A stretch of 64,000 nucleotides of DNA from Liolophura sinensis. Lineage: Eukaryota; Mollusca; Polyplacophora; Chitonida; Chitonidae. Positions 32,801 through 45,725 of this stretch are shown in pieces. The translations under genes and the position numbers were made by a program. How positions within the stretch are numbered: position 1 is the first letter of the stretch; each line of letters starts with the position of its first letter. The stretch covers positions 11,831,504-11,895,503 of the forward strand of contig NC_088298.1 of NCBI RefSeq assembly GCF_032854445.1. The letters are read 5' to 3'. Under the pieces are notes generated by a model. That model worked only from the letters and a program-made list of their open reading frames with translations. It was not told the DNA's origin and searched no databases.

Positions 32801-34050
32801 ACAAGACAAATATTGTACTTTTTTGTAAACGTCTTCCAATAACTCTACCAAAGTTTTATCTTAATGGTCATAAAATTGAAATGGTAGACGAATACAGTTA
32901 CCTTGGAATATTGATGAAATACACTGGGAAGTATACTTCCGCCAAAAAACAATTAATATCTCAAGCTAACAAGGCACAGTTCGGTCTATTTAGGAAAACC
33001 AATAAATTGAAATTACCAATCGACATTCAACTTAAAATATTTAAGCAAATGGTCCAGCTCATTGTACTCTCCGGCTGTGAAATCTGGGTATTTGAGAGTG
33101 TTGATTTAATAGAAAGATTTCACTTGAAATATTGTAAAACTATATTAGGAGTTAAAAACATTACTCCAAACTTTGCAATATGTGGTGAATTGGGAGAATT
33201 CCCTCCATATATTAACGTTAGTATAAAGATGCTGTCATATTGGACAAAGGTTTTGCAGGGTAAAAATAACAAGATTTCCTCAATGCTGTACATACTTTTG
33301 TTTAACAATAGACACTTATAAAACTTGAAAAGGTTAAACTTTCTTATAGATACTCTAGAGAAGACGGGTCTAAATTACGTATGGGAAAACCAACATGTGA
33401 ACAATGCTATATGTCTGTTGAATGCTGTGGAGCAAACCTTAAAAGTCCAGTTCATTCAGAAATGGCAATCTGAGATCTTAGGGGAAGAATATACAGAATA
33501 TTTAAAAAAGAGTATCTAAAAATACTTGATGAAAAAAGTCGAAAAAACAGTACCGCGTTTTCGAGTATCTAGTTATAAATTACCCATAAAAACAGGAAGA
33601 TGGACTAACGTAAATCGAAACAGACGTTTGTGTAGCCTCTGTCAGACAAACAGCATTGGCGACGAATTTCATTTCTTACACACATGTACAAGTCTCATTT
33701 CTATTCGACTGAAATACCTACCAAGATACAGCTATACTAGACCAAGCACAATTACAACTCGGAAATTATTTAGCACTACAAATAAACAGCTGCTAAAAAT
33801 TAGTTTCCTATATTAATAGGGGATTTAAATTATGTAATAATGCTTGATATTGTTATATACTGTTCAAAATAAGTATACATTTTCAACACATATACATATA
33901 TATATATTCAGGAACACGTTCTGTATTAATCTTAATTCTATTGATTAGCCGCCATGTTAATCTATGTGTAATACTTGTATCCTGCCCCCCTTTGTGGTCT
34001 TTGAGTGTAAATAAGTGAATGAATGAATGAATGAATGAATGAATGAATCT
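29870..34050 (+). mobile_element. Decayed LINE (non-LTR retrotransposon)
   Basis: An ORF1-like piece near 29,990-30,185 (RGHMARLVIDKLYINNK) is followed by an endonuclease relic with SDHCPIAL at 31,255. Reverse transcriptase remnants follow: GFREGYSVIDNIFVLHHL near 32,279, TFVDFSKAFDTV near 32,374, CADDTNVL near 32,692, and an open C-terminal stretch 32,689-33,320. A CCHC-type motif, CSLCQTNSIGDEFHFLHTC, lies near 33,632. The 3' end is a (GAAT)n tail at 34,017-34,047. Many stops and frameshifts make it inactive. The APE-type layout suggests a CR1/Jockey-like clade, not resolved further. Confidence 0.85.
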
Positions 34051-34592
34051 TACCGGGACTTCTGCATAGTCACGCACATGCAGTGACTTGTACATAGTCA
34101 CGCACATGCAGTGACATGTACATAGTCACGCACATGCAGTGACTCTACATAGTCACGCAAATGCAGGGACTTCTACATAGTCACGCACATTCAGTTTTCA
34201 AGGTAATCTGATCAGCGGTTCAGCGGTTTAAAAATAGTATTTTGAAATTTCCATTCTTCTCCAACACTGGTGGACAGTTATCGGGATCATTTAAGCTTCA
34301 GGACTTCCGCATAGTCTCGCACATGCAGTGACTTCTACACAGTCATGCACATGCAGTGAGTTTTACATAGTCACGCACATGCAGTGACTCTACATAGTTA
34401 CACACATGCAGTGACTTCTACATAGTTACACACATGCAGTGACTCTACATAGTCATGCAAATGTAGGGACTTTTACATAGTCACGCACATGCAGTTTTCA
34501 AGGTAATCTGATCAGCGGTTCAGCTGTTTAAAAAAATTATTTTTAAATTTCCATTCTTCTCCAACACTAGTCGACAGTTGTCGGGATCATGT
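34050..34592 (+). repeat. Higher-order minisatellite
   Basis: A 28-30 bp unit ('catagtcacgcacatgcagt') recurs about five times at 34,064-34,195 and again at 34,306-34,495. Each block is followed by a roughly 95-bp single-type segment starting 'ttttcaaggtaatctgatca' (34,195 and 34,495). The higher-order period is about 300 bp. No cas genes or spacers are present; the units are contiguous. Confidence 0.8.
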
Positions 34593-34619
34593 AAGCTTCC
34601 AGACTTTGACTTCACAATG

Positions 34620-36540
34620 GGTACAAGTTGAAGACCACATGTTTTCTATCAATATGGTGTGCATATATGCATCACTTTCTGATTAGGTTTGTTTGCGGCA
34701 GCCGTTTGGATTGCCGAGATAATCCAAATTCATTTATTATCTACAGTACGGATTATCTGGTCATATTTGTTGACATTGTTATCTTTACTTGTAAACAGTG
34801 TTCACATAAGTTACTGGCCCATGAGAGTTGTCTTCTCCAAGTGAGAACTACCCCGGACATATTTGTCAGTGAGAGTTATCTCCCTTGAAGCTCTGGGTTT
34901 TGGGTGGCAGTTTATTGGGACTGTAAGGCTCATCTCCCATATTAGGAGTTATCTTAGTGAAAATATAAGCTCTTAATGTCATTGGTCAAAGCGAGTATCG
35001 TCATTAGTGGATAAATATTTGACCAAGATGGGTGTTTTGTGTGCTGCTCCTAGCAGTCTTTATACATATGGAGAAGCAACGGCCATGCTAAGATGTCACG
35101 TGGCCTTTAACTCGTATGGCTCCCGCAGTTATCGTACATTATTCATTTGTTGAACTTTAATTACTAAAGGTTTTTGTTCTCTTAATTTGTTTTAAAAATA
35201 CTTACTGATGAGTTTAAGACAAATGGCCATGAGGCTGACCATTGTGATGCGCAGGGATTTCCCTGGGATTCCCTCAATGTAATGGCATGAGTTTGGCGCT
35301 TGAGAAGCATTAGCCACTTTAAACGTATTTGATACCTATCATTATCTGCCAAGAACATATCTAAAGAGCGTTTAGATCGTTGTATGGAAATCCGTTTAAA
35401 ATGAACATTTAAAAGTTGGTGTACAACTTCCATTGTTGCGCGCATGCGCACAAAGCACATGCAATTGGGACCGACAAATAGAATAAATGAAATACTACAA
35501 TATATGGTGCCCTAGGATAGTATAATAACCTAAATGTCTCTCACTCGACATCTTCAAAGTCACAAAAGGCGCAAACCCGCCTCTCGTACATCAGTAATAC
35601 TTCACCGAATTTTCCAAACCGAACACCAGTATATATCTGGACGGTTCCAGAAATGCTGATTCATACGTCGCGACCTTCCTTGGCGGCATACTCGCCTGGG
35701 ACAAGCGTTAATCAGTCCTAGACGTACTGGACACTGGTCACACCATATAAAATGTTTTAAGAACTGTAACGTATTATCTTTTGTGTGAACATACATTTGT
35801 GAATTGTACTTTCGATGTCACATTGCGCCCTAGATTGAAAATAAACTCACAATCTCAGTGAAACTTATTTAACCTGTTGGCCTGTATATGTTTTATTTTT
35901 ATTTTTATAGCACCACTTATCAACTATTTATTTTCAAATAAAAAATTGGTTTGTAATACTGAAGGCACTCAAATCACTTGCTGAATACAAACAAGTGAGA
36001 GCTCCGTCAAAGCTCACATCAAATGTACAACGGCATCCAGATCTAACACGCCAATAACATTACATGCTGAATATGGTAAGTATTGTTAGGTGTGGTATGG
36101 AAGAACAAATCAAATGCAACAAAATCAAAACAGTGTGGAACATAATCATCAGTTTTCCTACCTTTTACACTGTACATCCTATACATTTTTCACATTTATG
36201 CTTAAACTCAGTGAGTTCTAACAAAACTTACAGCATACAATAAGACACCCAAAGCTTAAAATTCTGAAATAAACTCAATTTTACCAAAGACAAAACTCAG
36301 CATATGTGGAAGGGTCTTGAACACTTGACTTGAATAATCTGCTGTTGACTAATAATAACATAACAGGCTGATGGAGCCCATTACAGTTGGAATTAATGCT
36401 GCCTGTCGCTAAAATCGGACATATTATATCCACCCACTTACAGCATGGTGGCTGCCACTTCAATGTTAAATCAAAACTGTAAATAACTCAAGTGAACCTA
36501 ATTCTATTATGAATAAATTAAATTACCTAGTACACATAGA
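34620..36540 (+). other. AT-rich stretch with no recognised feature
   Basis: I see no domain, convincing splice pattern, tRNA or repeat boundary. Short ORFs at 34,628-34,888 (plus) and 35,182-35,460 (minus) have no recognisable family. Confidence 0.5.
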
Positions 36541-36544
36541 TCAC

Positions 36545-36640
36545 GTGCTTGCAGCTAAGATGGAGAATGGCCTGGAAAGAGCTGGATTTGAACTCACTAC
36601 CCCAGGATTCCCTCTCTGTTCCTGGTAATCATGAGCCTTT
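36545..36640 (-). repeat. tRNA-like SINE fragment
   Basis: On the minus strand 'gtgagttcaaatccagctc' matches a pol III B box and is preceded by 'gaatcctggggta'. The A box and a defined tail are not clear, so this is a partial or diverged tRNA-derived repeat and not a tRNA gene. Confidence 0.4.
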
Positions 36641-36889
36641 TTCACATACAGAGTTAAATCATCAGCATTATTATTGTTATTTTGAAAAAATTTTTTATGA
36701 ATGCTTGATTGAGGGTATTTCCCAACACTAACATTAATTTTCAACCTCCATCAATTACAATGTTCCAACTCACAGTTCGTGACTAGATGATCTTTATGAC
36801 TTTTGCCTACTTTCCTTATTGTTCTGCCAGTCTTGGTCAATAAAAAAGTATAGAAATACAGATTGCTTTAACTGATATTTGATCACAGT

Positions 36890-37860
36890 CTGAGGTTTAC
36901 TTTGTACACATTCTTAAACAATGTTAATCAGTTATCTTGTTATATAAGATATTTAAGCACATTGTCATGTATACACATAAGATATTTATATTTTTCATTT
37001 TACAACAGGCTTCATCAAAACTTTGAAGAACATTCTCCACATTCTGTTTTCTTGCGCACTATATACCATGAGTTTACAGAAACATTTAGTGGAAAATCAA
37101 AGAATGAACTGGGAAAATATATAGCCAAAGCCTTTTCATATGTGAAGCCATCCCAAATCAAAAACAAAGAAAACTAGAAAAGTTACTGTAAAGTTTACCA
37201 TGGTTCATCATCCATACAGAAAACCCCACATCTGTCTCACTGGAACGGCTTAGTGACTTAATTCCATCAAACTTTGTCTTGAAGAAATCTACTTACAGTG
37301 TCATTTGGGAAGTGATATAAATTTACTCAGGAACGGAAACAATATGTGAAATTAAACCAGATGGTAAAATGGACATAAAAGTAAGAAACAGTCAGCGGTG
37401 CTTGTTCTGCTTGCAAAAAAAACTAACAACTTTGAATCTAAAAAACCAAAACACTACTGTTAAGGAAACCACTGACTCTGAGCAAGCTGCCCGTTGTTGG
37501 CCTACGCAAACACCATCAACAAGTCATCATGCTAGGCCAGGTCATCTGAGGCAACTCTTGCAATCTACTGCGCCATTCCTAAGAGAGGAACAGATTCAAA
37601 TGATGATTGGTCAGATTATGCTATCATTCACTTCACCCCGATGTCATCGCTGGGATGACAATACGATACAACTATGCATGGCAATGTGGACAAGAAGCCC
37701 AAGAGCTTGAGAACAGCTACGTCATAATGGTATGATGGTTCTACAAGGAACGTCAACATTTTCGCAGTATAAAATTCAGTTATTCAAAACCCAGGGGTAA
37801 ACCCAGATATGTTTAAATCGATGTACATGAATATCATAGACAAAAATTCCCGACACCGGC
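36890..37860 (+). pseudogene. Possible P-element/THAP-type transposase relic
   Basis: Open pieces at 36,902-37,177 and 37,369-37,710 are interrupted by stops. The latter contains RPGHLRQLLQSTAPFLREEQ and ends HRWDDNTIQLCMAMWTRSPR before a stop, with a readable continuation. The arrangement of a short helix ending in 'SPRA' plus a tyrosine/leucine-rich continuation recalls P-element-type transposases that accompany THAP domains. The THAP domain itself is not seen. The assignment is tentative. Confidence 0.35.
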
Positions 37861-37869
37861 TTCTATGGG

Positions 37870-39345
37870 AGAGTTGTCTTGTGAAAAAGAAATAAAATTT
37901 TGCAAATTTCTCTGGTTTTCGAGGAGTAAGGGCTTTTGCAGGGCACGGAATTATAATATCAACAGCTAAAAGTACTGGTCGCCGAGCAATGCGCTTTAAA
38001 CCATTTAATTTCTCGTCAGAAATTACGTCGTATCAGCCCATTTCCAACCGCATTTGAACAATATTTATATTTTCGAATTTTTCCCTGGTCACTTTGGTGA
38101 AATGTAATGTGTACCAACTTTCGACAATGAATAATTATAGCACAGAACATGTCAAATCTCTGGACCAAGCCCATTTGACTGACCCAGCAATTTGCTAACT
38201 TCCAAGTCAATTAGAAACCTAATGCCTCTATTTACATGTACCACCACACCACGGCGTTTGTATATGGGGGACATAAGTTAGTTGATACCCTCCATTCTAA
38301 AAATTACAATGTAACACTGACCCACATAAATAAGATGACAAACGATTCGGAATAATGCCAGAATATGGCAGGTGTGGGAAAAAAAACAAATTTCTCTAGT
38401 TTTCAAAGAGTAATGACCGTTGCTGGGAAGGCCGTTATGACGTCAACCTATTTTAATCGACTCTGCAGCTAAGACCGGTTATTTCTATATTAAATGTTCG
38501 GTTATGAGTAATGTGCCGATCGGTAGCCAAGAACATGTCAAGTCTTTATCTCAAGCCAATTTTACTGACCCAGCAATTGTCTTACTTCCAAGTCGATGAC
38601 AAATCCAATGGCTGTATGTACAGACATAATCTTGCCACAGCATTTGTGTATAAAAGAACAAAAGGTAGTTGATACCATCCGTTCCAAAAAAAACAATACG
38701 ATTTAACATTCACCCACATCATTAAGGTGCCAAACGATGCGGAATAAGGCCAGCAATCGGCAGGTATCGAAACAATTACAAATGTCTCTGGTTTCCATGG
38801 AGTAAGGAGAGTTGATGTGTACGCCATTATGACGTCAGTCATGCTTTTATTGACGCTACAGCTACCAGTATTTGTCGTAGATCAGTGCGGTTTGCACCAT
38901 TTAATTTCTCGTCACAATTCAAGACGTATCAGCCTCTTTCCAACAGCATTTAAACAATTTTACCATTTTCAAACTTTTCTCTCTTCACTTTACGGACTGA
39001 CGTGACCAAAAATGTAATGTGTGCCATAGCGACTGATGATTTCTACATTAAACGTTCGGCTATAAGTAATGTGCCGATCGGTGGCCCAGAACATGTCAAG
39101 TCTTTGGGATAAGCCCATTTGACTGACCCAGCAATTTTCCTACATCCAAGTCAAAGACAAACCCAATGCCTTCATTTACATGTACTACCAATCCACAGCA
39201 ATTGTATATGGGAGCCATAAGTTAGTTGATACCGTCCGTTTTACAAATTCCAGTTTAATACTGATTCACATACATAAGGTAACAAACGATGCGGAATAAG
39301 GCCAGCAATCGGCAGATTTTGAAAACATTACAAATTTTTCTGGTT
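37870..39345 (+). repeat. Degenerate tandem repeat units, copy B and upstream unit
   Basis: Counterpart of the units at the start of the window, with one more diverged unit (about 37,870-38,398) before the point that matches position 1. It shows that the array extends further left than copy A can reveal. No gene is recognised. Confidence 0.65.
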
Positions 39346-40436
39346 TCCAAGGAGAAAGGTGAGCATTGACTTCCATGAAGGTCCTTCAATTCTTTTAGCC
39401 ACTGTTCTGATCCCTGGCTGAACGTCGTCTTGTGAAAATTATTCTAGGCTTGTCTAAGGGAGCTAACTCCAGCAGATGTTGATACCTCTCTGTCATCTAC
39501 AGCTGTCGCTGATCAACAGGCAATGAAAAATTACCTCACAATAAAGTCTAACAACTCTTGTTAACTCTTTCATTGTACTGCAAATTTGGAAGAGTTATTA
39601 CATGACAAAAGCTAATCGGAACAATGTAGCCGGCCACAGGTGGATTCAGTCGAATCTCCAAGACTGACATACATGTTATGACGTTCACGTTCAACAAAAC
39701 CAAGCAAGTTAATTTTACCTTCGTTTTAAGCATTCCGGTGAAGCTTCCAGTAAAACCTGACTCCTCAAAAGTTCTTCATCAGACAGTTTCTAACTCGCGT
39801 TTTGCGATAGTGGTTTGACTCTGACCCGGTAATATCTCTAAGATGACCTTAATTATCCTCATGCTGGACCGATACAGCGGCCTGGGTTGTCTCCCCTTTT
39901 ATATGCTTGAACTTGCTGGCCGTAACCTTTATCAACACTGGTCTCTCAACTTACTCCTGTTACTCCTGATATGTCACATCAGAGGTGAACGTCAGCACGA
40001 CCTGTCCAATCACAATCAATATTGCAATATATACATGCACTCATCAACTTCTGCAAATTCTATGCATAAAACCAATCTTCAAACATAGTTCTACAGAAAA
40101 TAGGCAAGATTTTTGTATGTCCGAAATATACATAGTATAGACTTGAAAACAATGTTTCAGTGCTTATGACGTGACGTATTATTAAAAGTCTTGTAACCAT
40201 CCAGGTTAACTGAAAAACAGATGTGTACTTTACATTCACTAAACTGGAACTCCGAAAGAACCGACTCTTTGGTTCCGAATGCAACGAGATGGAAATATGG
40301 CAAAGCGATTACAAAGGTAAAAATCATGTTGGTAAAACACTGGCATCTGATAGCATGACCTTACGTGGTCAGAGCGAATGACTGAGCATGTTTATAACTT
40401 CATAATTCATATGGGCATATATATTATATTAAACAA

Positions 40437-41049
40437 AGAGCTGTGGAAGACGGATAGGGCCACTCGCATTCCGGAGCCGCGTCTTTTAATACACGCGGGT
40501 CGAGAACTCAAAAGTCGAGTTTCACACAAACCGTGCGCAAAAACTCCTGCGGCTCTGCCTAATGTCGATCCACGGGTTTGTAACGGGACGCGCAACTCAA
40601 GAACGCGAGAATACGAGATTTAAAAAACCGCGTAATAGTATTGCTAATCTCGTGCAGGTTAAAAAATTGAGCTTAAATAGCTAAAAAAAAAAACCGCGTA
40701 GTTTTCGCTAATTTTACATTCTCGAGTTTTCGACTCGCGTGTCCCGTCACAAAACCCTCGGGTCGACAACACGGGAGTCAAGACTACAAAAAAATGCACG
40801 ATTTAGTTATTCTAGCACGGTATGTAACAAACTGCTCTTGATTAACAGTAATATCGCATGCTTTCACTAATCTCGCATTCTCGAGTTTTCAACTCGTCCG
40901 TCGTCTCATGAAACCCGCGGGTTGAGATAAGGTATACACCGCGCGATTTTTGGTGGCCGATTTTTTTTAACCTCGATTTTTGAGTTCTCCAGATTAAGGA
41001 CACAGCTACAGAACGCGAGTGGCCGCTTCCGTTTTCCATAACAGCACCT
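40437..41049. mobile_element. CTCGAG-rich fold-back element, copy B
   Basis: Same terminal inverted repeats as at 2,092. This copy keeps about 85 bp near 40,729-40,815 (including 'ctcgggtcgacaacacgg') that is missing in A, so A appears internally deleted. No coding capacity is seen. Confidence 0.6.
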
Positions 41050-41521
41050 GAAAACTGAAGGCTAAAAGCATGACTGACCCGTCGAACATCAGATGTGGAT
41101 AGGCCAGTCTTTTTTCGGTTGGTGTCCTTGACATGCTGTTTTAGGGTGAGATGGAAGCTGACTTGTGAGGCGAATGACTATCCCCACAAATGGTTCTACT
41201 AAACTGGGGAAACAGAATGTAAAATTTCATCACAATGTTGTCATTTCAGAAGGTACATGCTGTGTTGTAAACATACACAGGGTAAAGTATGTACATGTGT
41301 AAGTTAAATCGCCATACACAGCTAAAGGGATCCTGATCCTGAAATTTTTTCAGTGTTCAGGATGTACGTAGTATATACCTATAATACACTAATGGATCAC
41401 TTTTAATACATTGAAGCCTTGACATACAAGCAAATGTATCATTAAAATTTTGATAAAAATAAGCTCATATATGCAAAATGTCCACAGAAGATTTTGGAAT
41501 TTGAACCTTTCAATAATTAGT

Positions 41522-41752
41522 TTAAAATAACAGGAATGTCAGTGTCACAAACTGTGAGAAATTTACACGGGGATTCATGTAATTTTCATAACAGTTTTTC
41601 ATATGATTAAGATGCCCTTCAATTTCTGTCTCTACCGTTTTGGGGCTGCTCTTAGGCGAATTTGACCTCCCAAGGGCAGATAACTCAGTAGATTTCTTGT
41701 GTTGCCTTTTTTGTGGCATTTTGTGGAATTTTTCTCCAACCTGTTTTCTCAC
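41522..41752 (-). CDS. Unidentified lysine-rich ORF, possible exon
   Basis: A 76-codon ORF beginning MRKQVGEKFHKMPQKRQHKK, basic and serine-rich in its first half. The A counterpart (about 3,120-3,260) is interrupted by indels. Splice sites are not clear and no domain is recognised, so it may be a relic or chance. Confidence 0.2.
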   Translation of the reverse strand: MRKQVGEKFHKMPQKRQHKKSTELSALGRSNSPKSSPKTVETEIEGHLNHMKNCYENYMNPRVNFSQFVTLTFLLF

Positions 41753-42784
41753 AGTATTCTCTTTTTTAAGAATCGTTTTATTCTTCTTTGTACATTGCTT
41801 TATGTTGTAAGAGAATGAAAAGGAAACGCATTTGTTGGGTAGCCTTTCATACAGATGACTAAGATTTGCATTACCACTTGAATATGTTGGTGAATTTAAG
41901 GTAGTATAGGGGAATATAATTCACGTAAAACAAATCAGTTCAAACGTACTGTTGTTCTTTTCAGTAAAGTGTCACTGCTTTTGTATAGCTATACTCATAA
42001 AGCAAAGACCTGTTTCACAAGCACTGCGGCATAACAGCAAAACAACAAAAAATGGTTTGTTGCAATATGGCTCGGGACCGGCGTGTTTAAGTGGTAAATA
42101 TTCTCCACTGGATCAAAATAAGAAGTTTTGCTGACTGCAGGAGACACTGATTAGCAAGAAAAAGTTTAATCACCTATAACATGACAAGTAAGATGATTTT
42201 AGACGATGACTCCGCATTCCAGCTTTCGCTCATTTTCTCACTGTCCTTGTCTCCTTCCACTTTCTCAGCTGCATCACGTTTCGCTGTGTTTCTCAGTATG
42301 GGATCCACAAATTGCTCGATTTAGACCCTCACAACCAAACTCAGCTGGAAAAAAGTATCCACACCATGTACAGCAATACACACTTCCACTTCAGCCTAAA
42401 TCAGAAAAATTTTTATAGTGACAAGAACATTTCATGAATGGAAAGATTTGTTCTCCAGCACTAAAAAGCTTTTAAATTCCGACATACATGTAGCTAATGT
42501 CAAAATGAAACTTGATCTGCAATCATGATTTACGTCACGTCTGATGACAAACCTGAAACGTGTTTCTGCACCAATGCCTGCTCCTAATTAAATACATTGC
42601 TGTTTATTGTCACATCACTTTCATACTGAAACCACTGCACTCCAGTGTGATTAAGGACCTATACTGAAATGAAAATCAAACATCATTTAACGTCTCAGAA
42701 GTGAAGCCACAAGTTAAAATGTTTGGATTAATCACTGTCTACTAGGGAAGTGGAAAGCATGTACTGGTAAGATTTACTTATCTA

Positions 42785-42950
42785 TTTGATTGGTGTTTTA
42801 CGCCGTACTCAAGAATAATTCACTTATGCGACGGCGGTCAGCATTATGGTGGGTGGAAACCCACGACCATCCGCAGGTTGCTTGCAGAGTACGGCCGGAC
42901 AGGAAGCCAGAATGAGCTGGACTTGAACTCACAGCGACCGCATTCTGGTA
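42785..42950 (-). repeat. tRNA-headed SINE, copy B
   Basis: Counterpart of the SINE at 4,298, with the same boundaries. The B-box-like stretch here reads 'gtgagttcaagtccagctc' on the minus strand, slightly closer to a tRNA consensus than in A. Confidence 0.75.
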
Positions 42951-43021
42951 AGAATGAAGAATGATGGAAACATGTGACTAAATGGGAAGAGCAATATGTG
43001 CATAAACTTTTTCAATATTAA

Positions 43022-44575
43022 GTTCTAGTTATATTAAAAAATTATGTAAATGCACATATCTTCAAATTGTCTCTACCTATATTATACAGAGGACGATTGC
43101 TATAGACATCTACATGTACCAGTACCATTATAAAGCATTTTTTATGGATGGACATTGAACATAAATCTGTTAATTAACATGGTGGCCAGAGGTGATGACT
43201 CAAAGCAGAAATAATGTACCCTTCAAGAGAACGGTCTACTTGTGGTGGTCTTGTAAAGGAGAGGCAGCAAATAGAGTACTAATTAAGCATGGGGTCATTC
43301 GTGTGTAGTCATATCAGACAATGTATGGGTATGTGGAGACCCACATATCGTATAATTCTCCTTGCGGTCCCAGTAATGTGTGAAGCCGCAGGCAAAGTTA
43401 CCGGACGAGGAACTGGCCCTGGTACGATCACAAACCACTGTCCTGCAACAACCGAACACTTTCATAGAATCAGAATATATATTTTCATTGGTTTGTGTAT
43501 TTAATCCCTGATAATAAAGTTTTACTTACACAATGGCGGTCAGTGTTTTATGGGTGGAGGAGGCCGTAGTGCCCAGGGTAAGCCATTAACTTGATTTGCA
43601 AAGGATAACATACACACTTGCACAACTTACTAGTACTTGTCTTTAACAAGGTCTTCATTGCAACAAAAGGATTGTCCCACAGATACCGTTGAATGCTAAT
43701 TACCATTATTTTCCAAGGATCAATAAGAGCAGGAAAATCAATAAATTCTCTTTCCAAGGCTGTGGTTCTGACTGCTAAGCCATGCCCAACATAGTTTAAG
43801 ACAACATAGTTTAAGACAACTTAATACAATGTTCACTAAGTAATAGAGAGCGTTCAAACCTGCCAACACCATGCAAATTGTGTTCACGACACGACGAGTA
43901 GCCTTCAGCTATACAAACAGAGATACATACGTATCTGGTTGAAGACCACAACCACAGCCCTTTTCAGTGCTTCAAACGACCTTTCTAAAGGACAGCCATA
44001 TCTGAGCAGTTTCTGGAATTTTATATTTTGTTGCCTGTTATCAAAGTGATGCTAGAACAAATTCTGTTATTGCAACAGATTGTTCTATTAAATATTACAC
44101 AGATGCTCTATTAATTATAGAGATTTTATTAGACTAACAGGGTGTTATGTTGAATATGCCAGAATATCGCGTGATAATAACAATACATTCTAGCATCACT
44201 CAGAAAACAGTATCATTTTTGAGCGTATATATATGATTATTGTAAACTCTCAATGGCCACTTTCAGAATATAGCCTCAGACTTTACAGTTGTACACCCGA
44301 ATAGGTGGTCTCAGGGTATCACACAGATAAATTAGAGATCGAGGAAATAACCAGTGGCAAATTAAGGCAAATCTACAATCAAGGTTTTCACTTGTATAAA
44401 ATATTTTTACTAACATTTCTCACATTACTCGCAGCTCAATTTTAATTGCCGTATGTTTTATTCCAATGTATCAGAAAAGAATTAGAAAAGTTACAAGTGA
44501 TGAAGAAATCATTACACATATACGACACAAATTTTATTGTGTTTTACAGAGTTTCACTTTCATTTCATGATTTCT
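43022..44575 (+). repeat. 1.5-kb block P1, copy B
   Basis: Counterpart of 4,536-6,065, starting with the same 'gttctagttatatt'. It has a small private duplication, 'gtttaagacaacatagttta', near 43,794-43,815. Confidence 0.8.
43548..43757 (-). CDS. Unidentified ORF, possible internal exon (P1, copy B)
   Basis: Same ORF as at 5,062, open here too, with a few replacements (for example PWKIMVISIQRYLW in place of PWEIMVINIQRHLW). The GTAAG donor-like site is kept. Function unknown. Confidence 0.3.
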   Translation of the reverse strand: MEREFIDFPALIDPWKIMVISIQRYLWDNPFVAMKTLLKTSTSKLCKCVCYPLQIKLMAYPGHYGLLHP

Positions 44576-45445
44576 CGAAACGGTTGTACAATGACATACA
44601 ATTATGCTGTCTTGTATTTGATGGCGTAGAATGATAACTACAACAACAACCGACGTGAATCCGGGGCTTAAGACTGATAGTAATTTACATGTAGCTGTGT
44701 TTATATTGGTCCGATTATCTTCCTTTGACTGATGTTAGACGTTATTTACTGGATTCAACAGACGCAGATTGCACTATATGAGCGAGTTGCCCCGTTGTGA
44801 ATTGATAGAGGCAGAAATCTTAGCGTTAGTGTAGAAATATGTTTTTGTTCACAAAAAATTGCATGCCACCTGTGTTTGTCTAGAACAAGTCTGAGTTCAG
44901 GTCAGACAGATAATGCAAGGGCCGGCCGCTGTAATTTTAGCCCTGAAGTACATAAAGGCCTTTTCTCTACAAACCACCCTTTTGACTCTTTTCGGTTGCC
45001 TGGATACCAATCCCTATGGGCCTACCTACTATATGGCTTCACGTCTTATCTATTGCTTAGCAGTCACGAATCACAGTGTCAATTCCAGTAGCTGTGATAA
45101 TAACCAGGTTGTATGTGCTCCTATATCTTCACTATATATAAGTATGTACTAATAACAAACAAGTTAAATGCCTTATCTTGCTTCCATGTTGTTTTACTCT
45201 GTGTTTGACTATCTTCATACTTTACACTTAAACCCTTCATAGCCTAGTAGTTATAACATACTATCGCAGCGCAATGACTCTAAAGCCTCTCAACAATGCA
45301 ATCACTGCGCGTTCAACTGCAGTACATGCTAATTTCCTCTCCAGCTTACATAATAAAGTCTTTCAGCAACCTGCACATGGTCATGGGTTTCCATGTGACA
45401 ATATCTACATGTCGCGTAGTTTTCTTTCACTGTAGTTCTGACCTT

Positions 45446-45495
45446 CATCGTATAAATAAAATAATCTTGCGTACAACATAAAACACCAATCAAAT
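45446..45495 (+). repeat. 5'-truncated SINE tail, copy B
   Basis: Identical counterpart of 6,942-6,990. Confidence 0.55.
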
Positions 45496-45725
45496 CCCCT
45501 TACAAGTAAATATAATTTGTATATTCAGTAGACCTATAGTCTAAAAATTATTTTCACGTTTTGTTAAATGTCACTTCAGCAGACGCTCGTTGCATTAATT
45601 CTTGGTTTCGCAAATCCACATTCCTCAAATATAATGCTGATTTTTCCCGAATCCAATAAAATAAAGTACTAAAGGATCGTAGAATGACAACCAACGACGT
45701 GGACCCCGGCCAAAACTACGTTGCA

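Noticed and set aside
34050-34500. Regular short repeats that could suggest a CRISPR array
   Set aside because: Units are contiguous with no unique spacers, the genome is eukaryotic, and no cas-like gene is nearby. It is a minisatellite.
36545-36640. A tRNA gene on the minus strand
   Set aside because: Only a B-box-like segment is present; a cloverleaf could not be drawn, so it is recorded as a SINE fragment.
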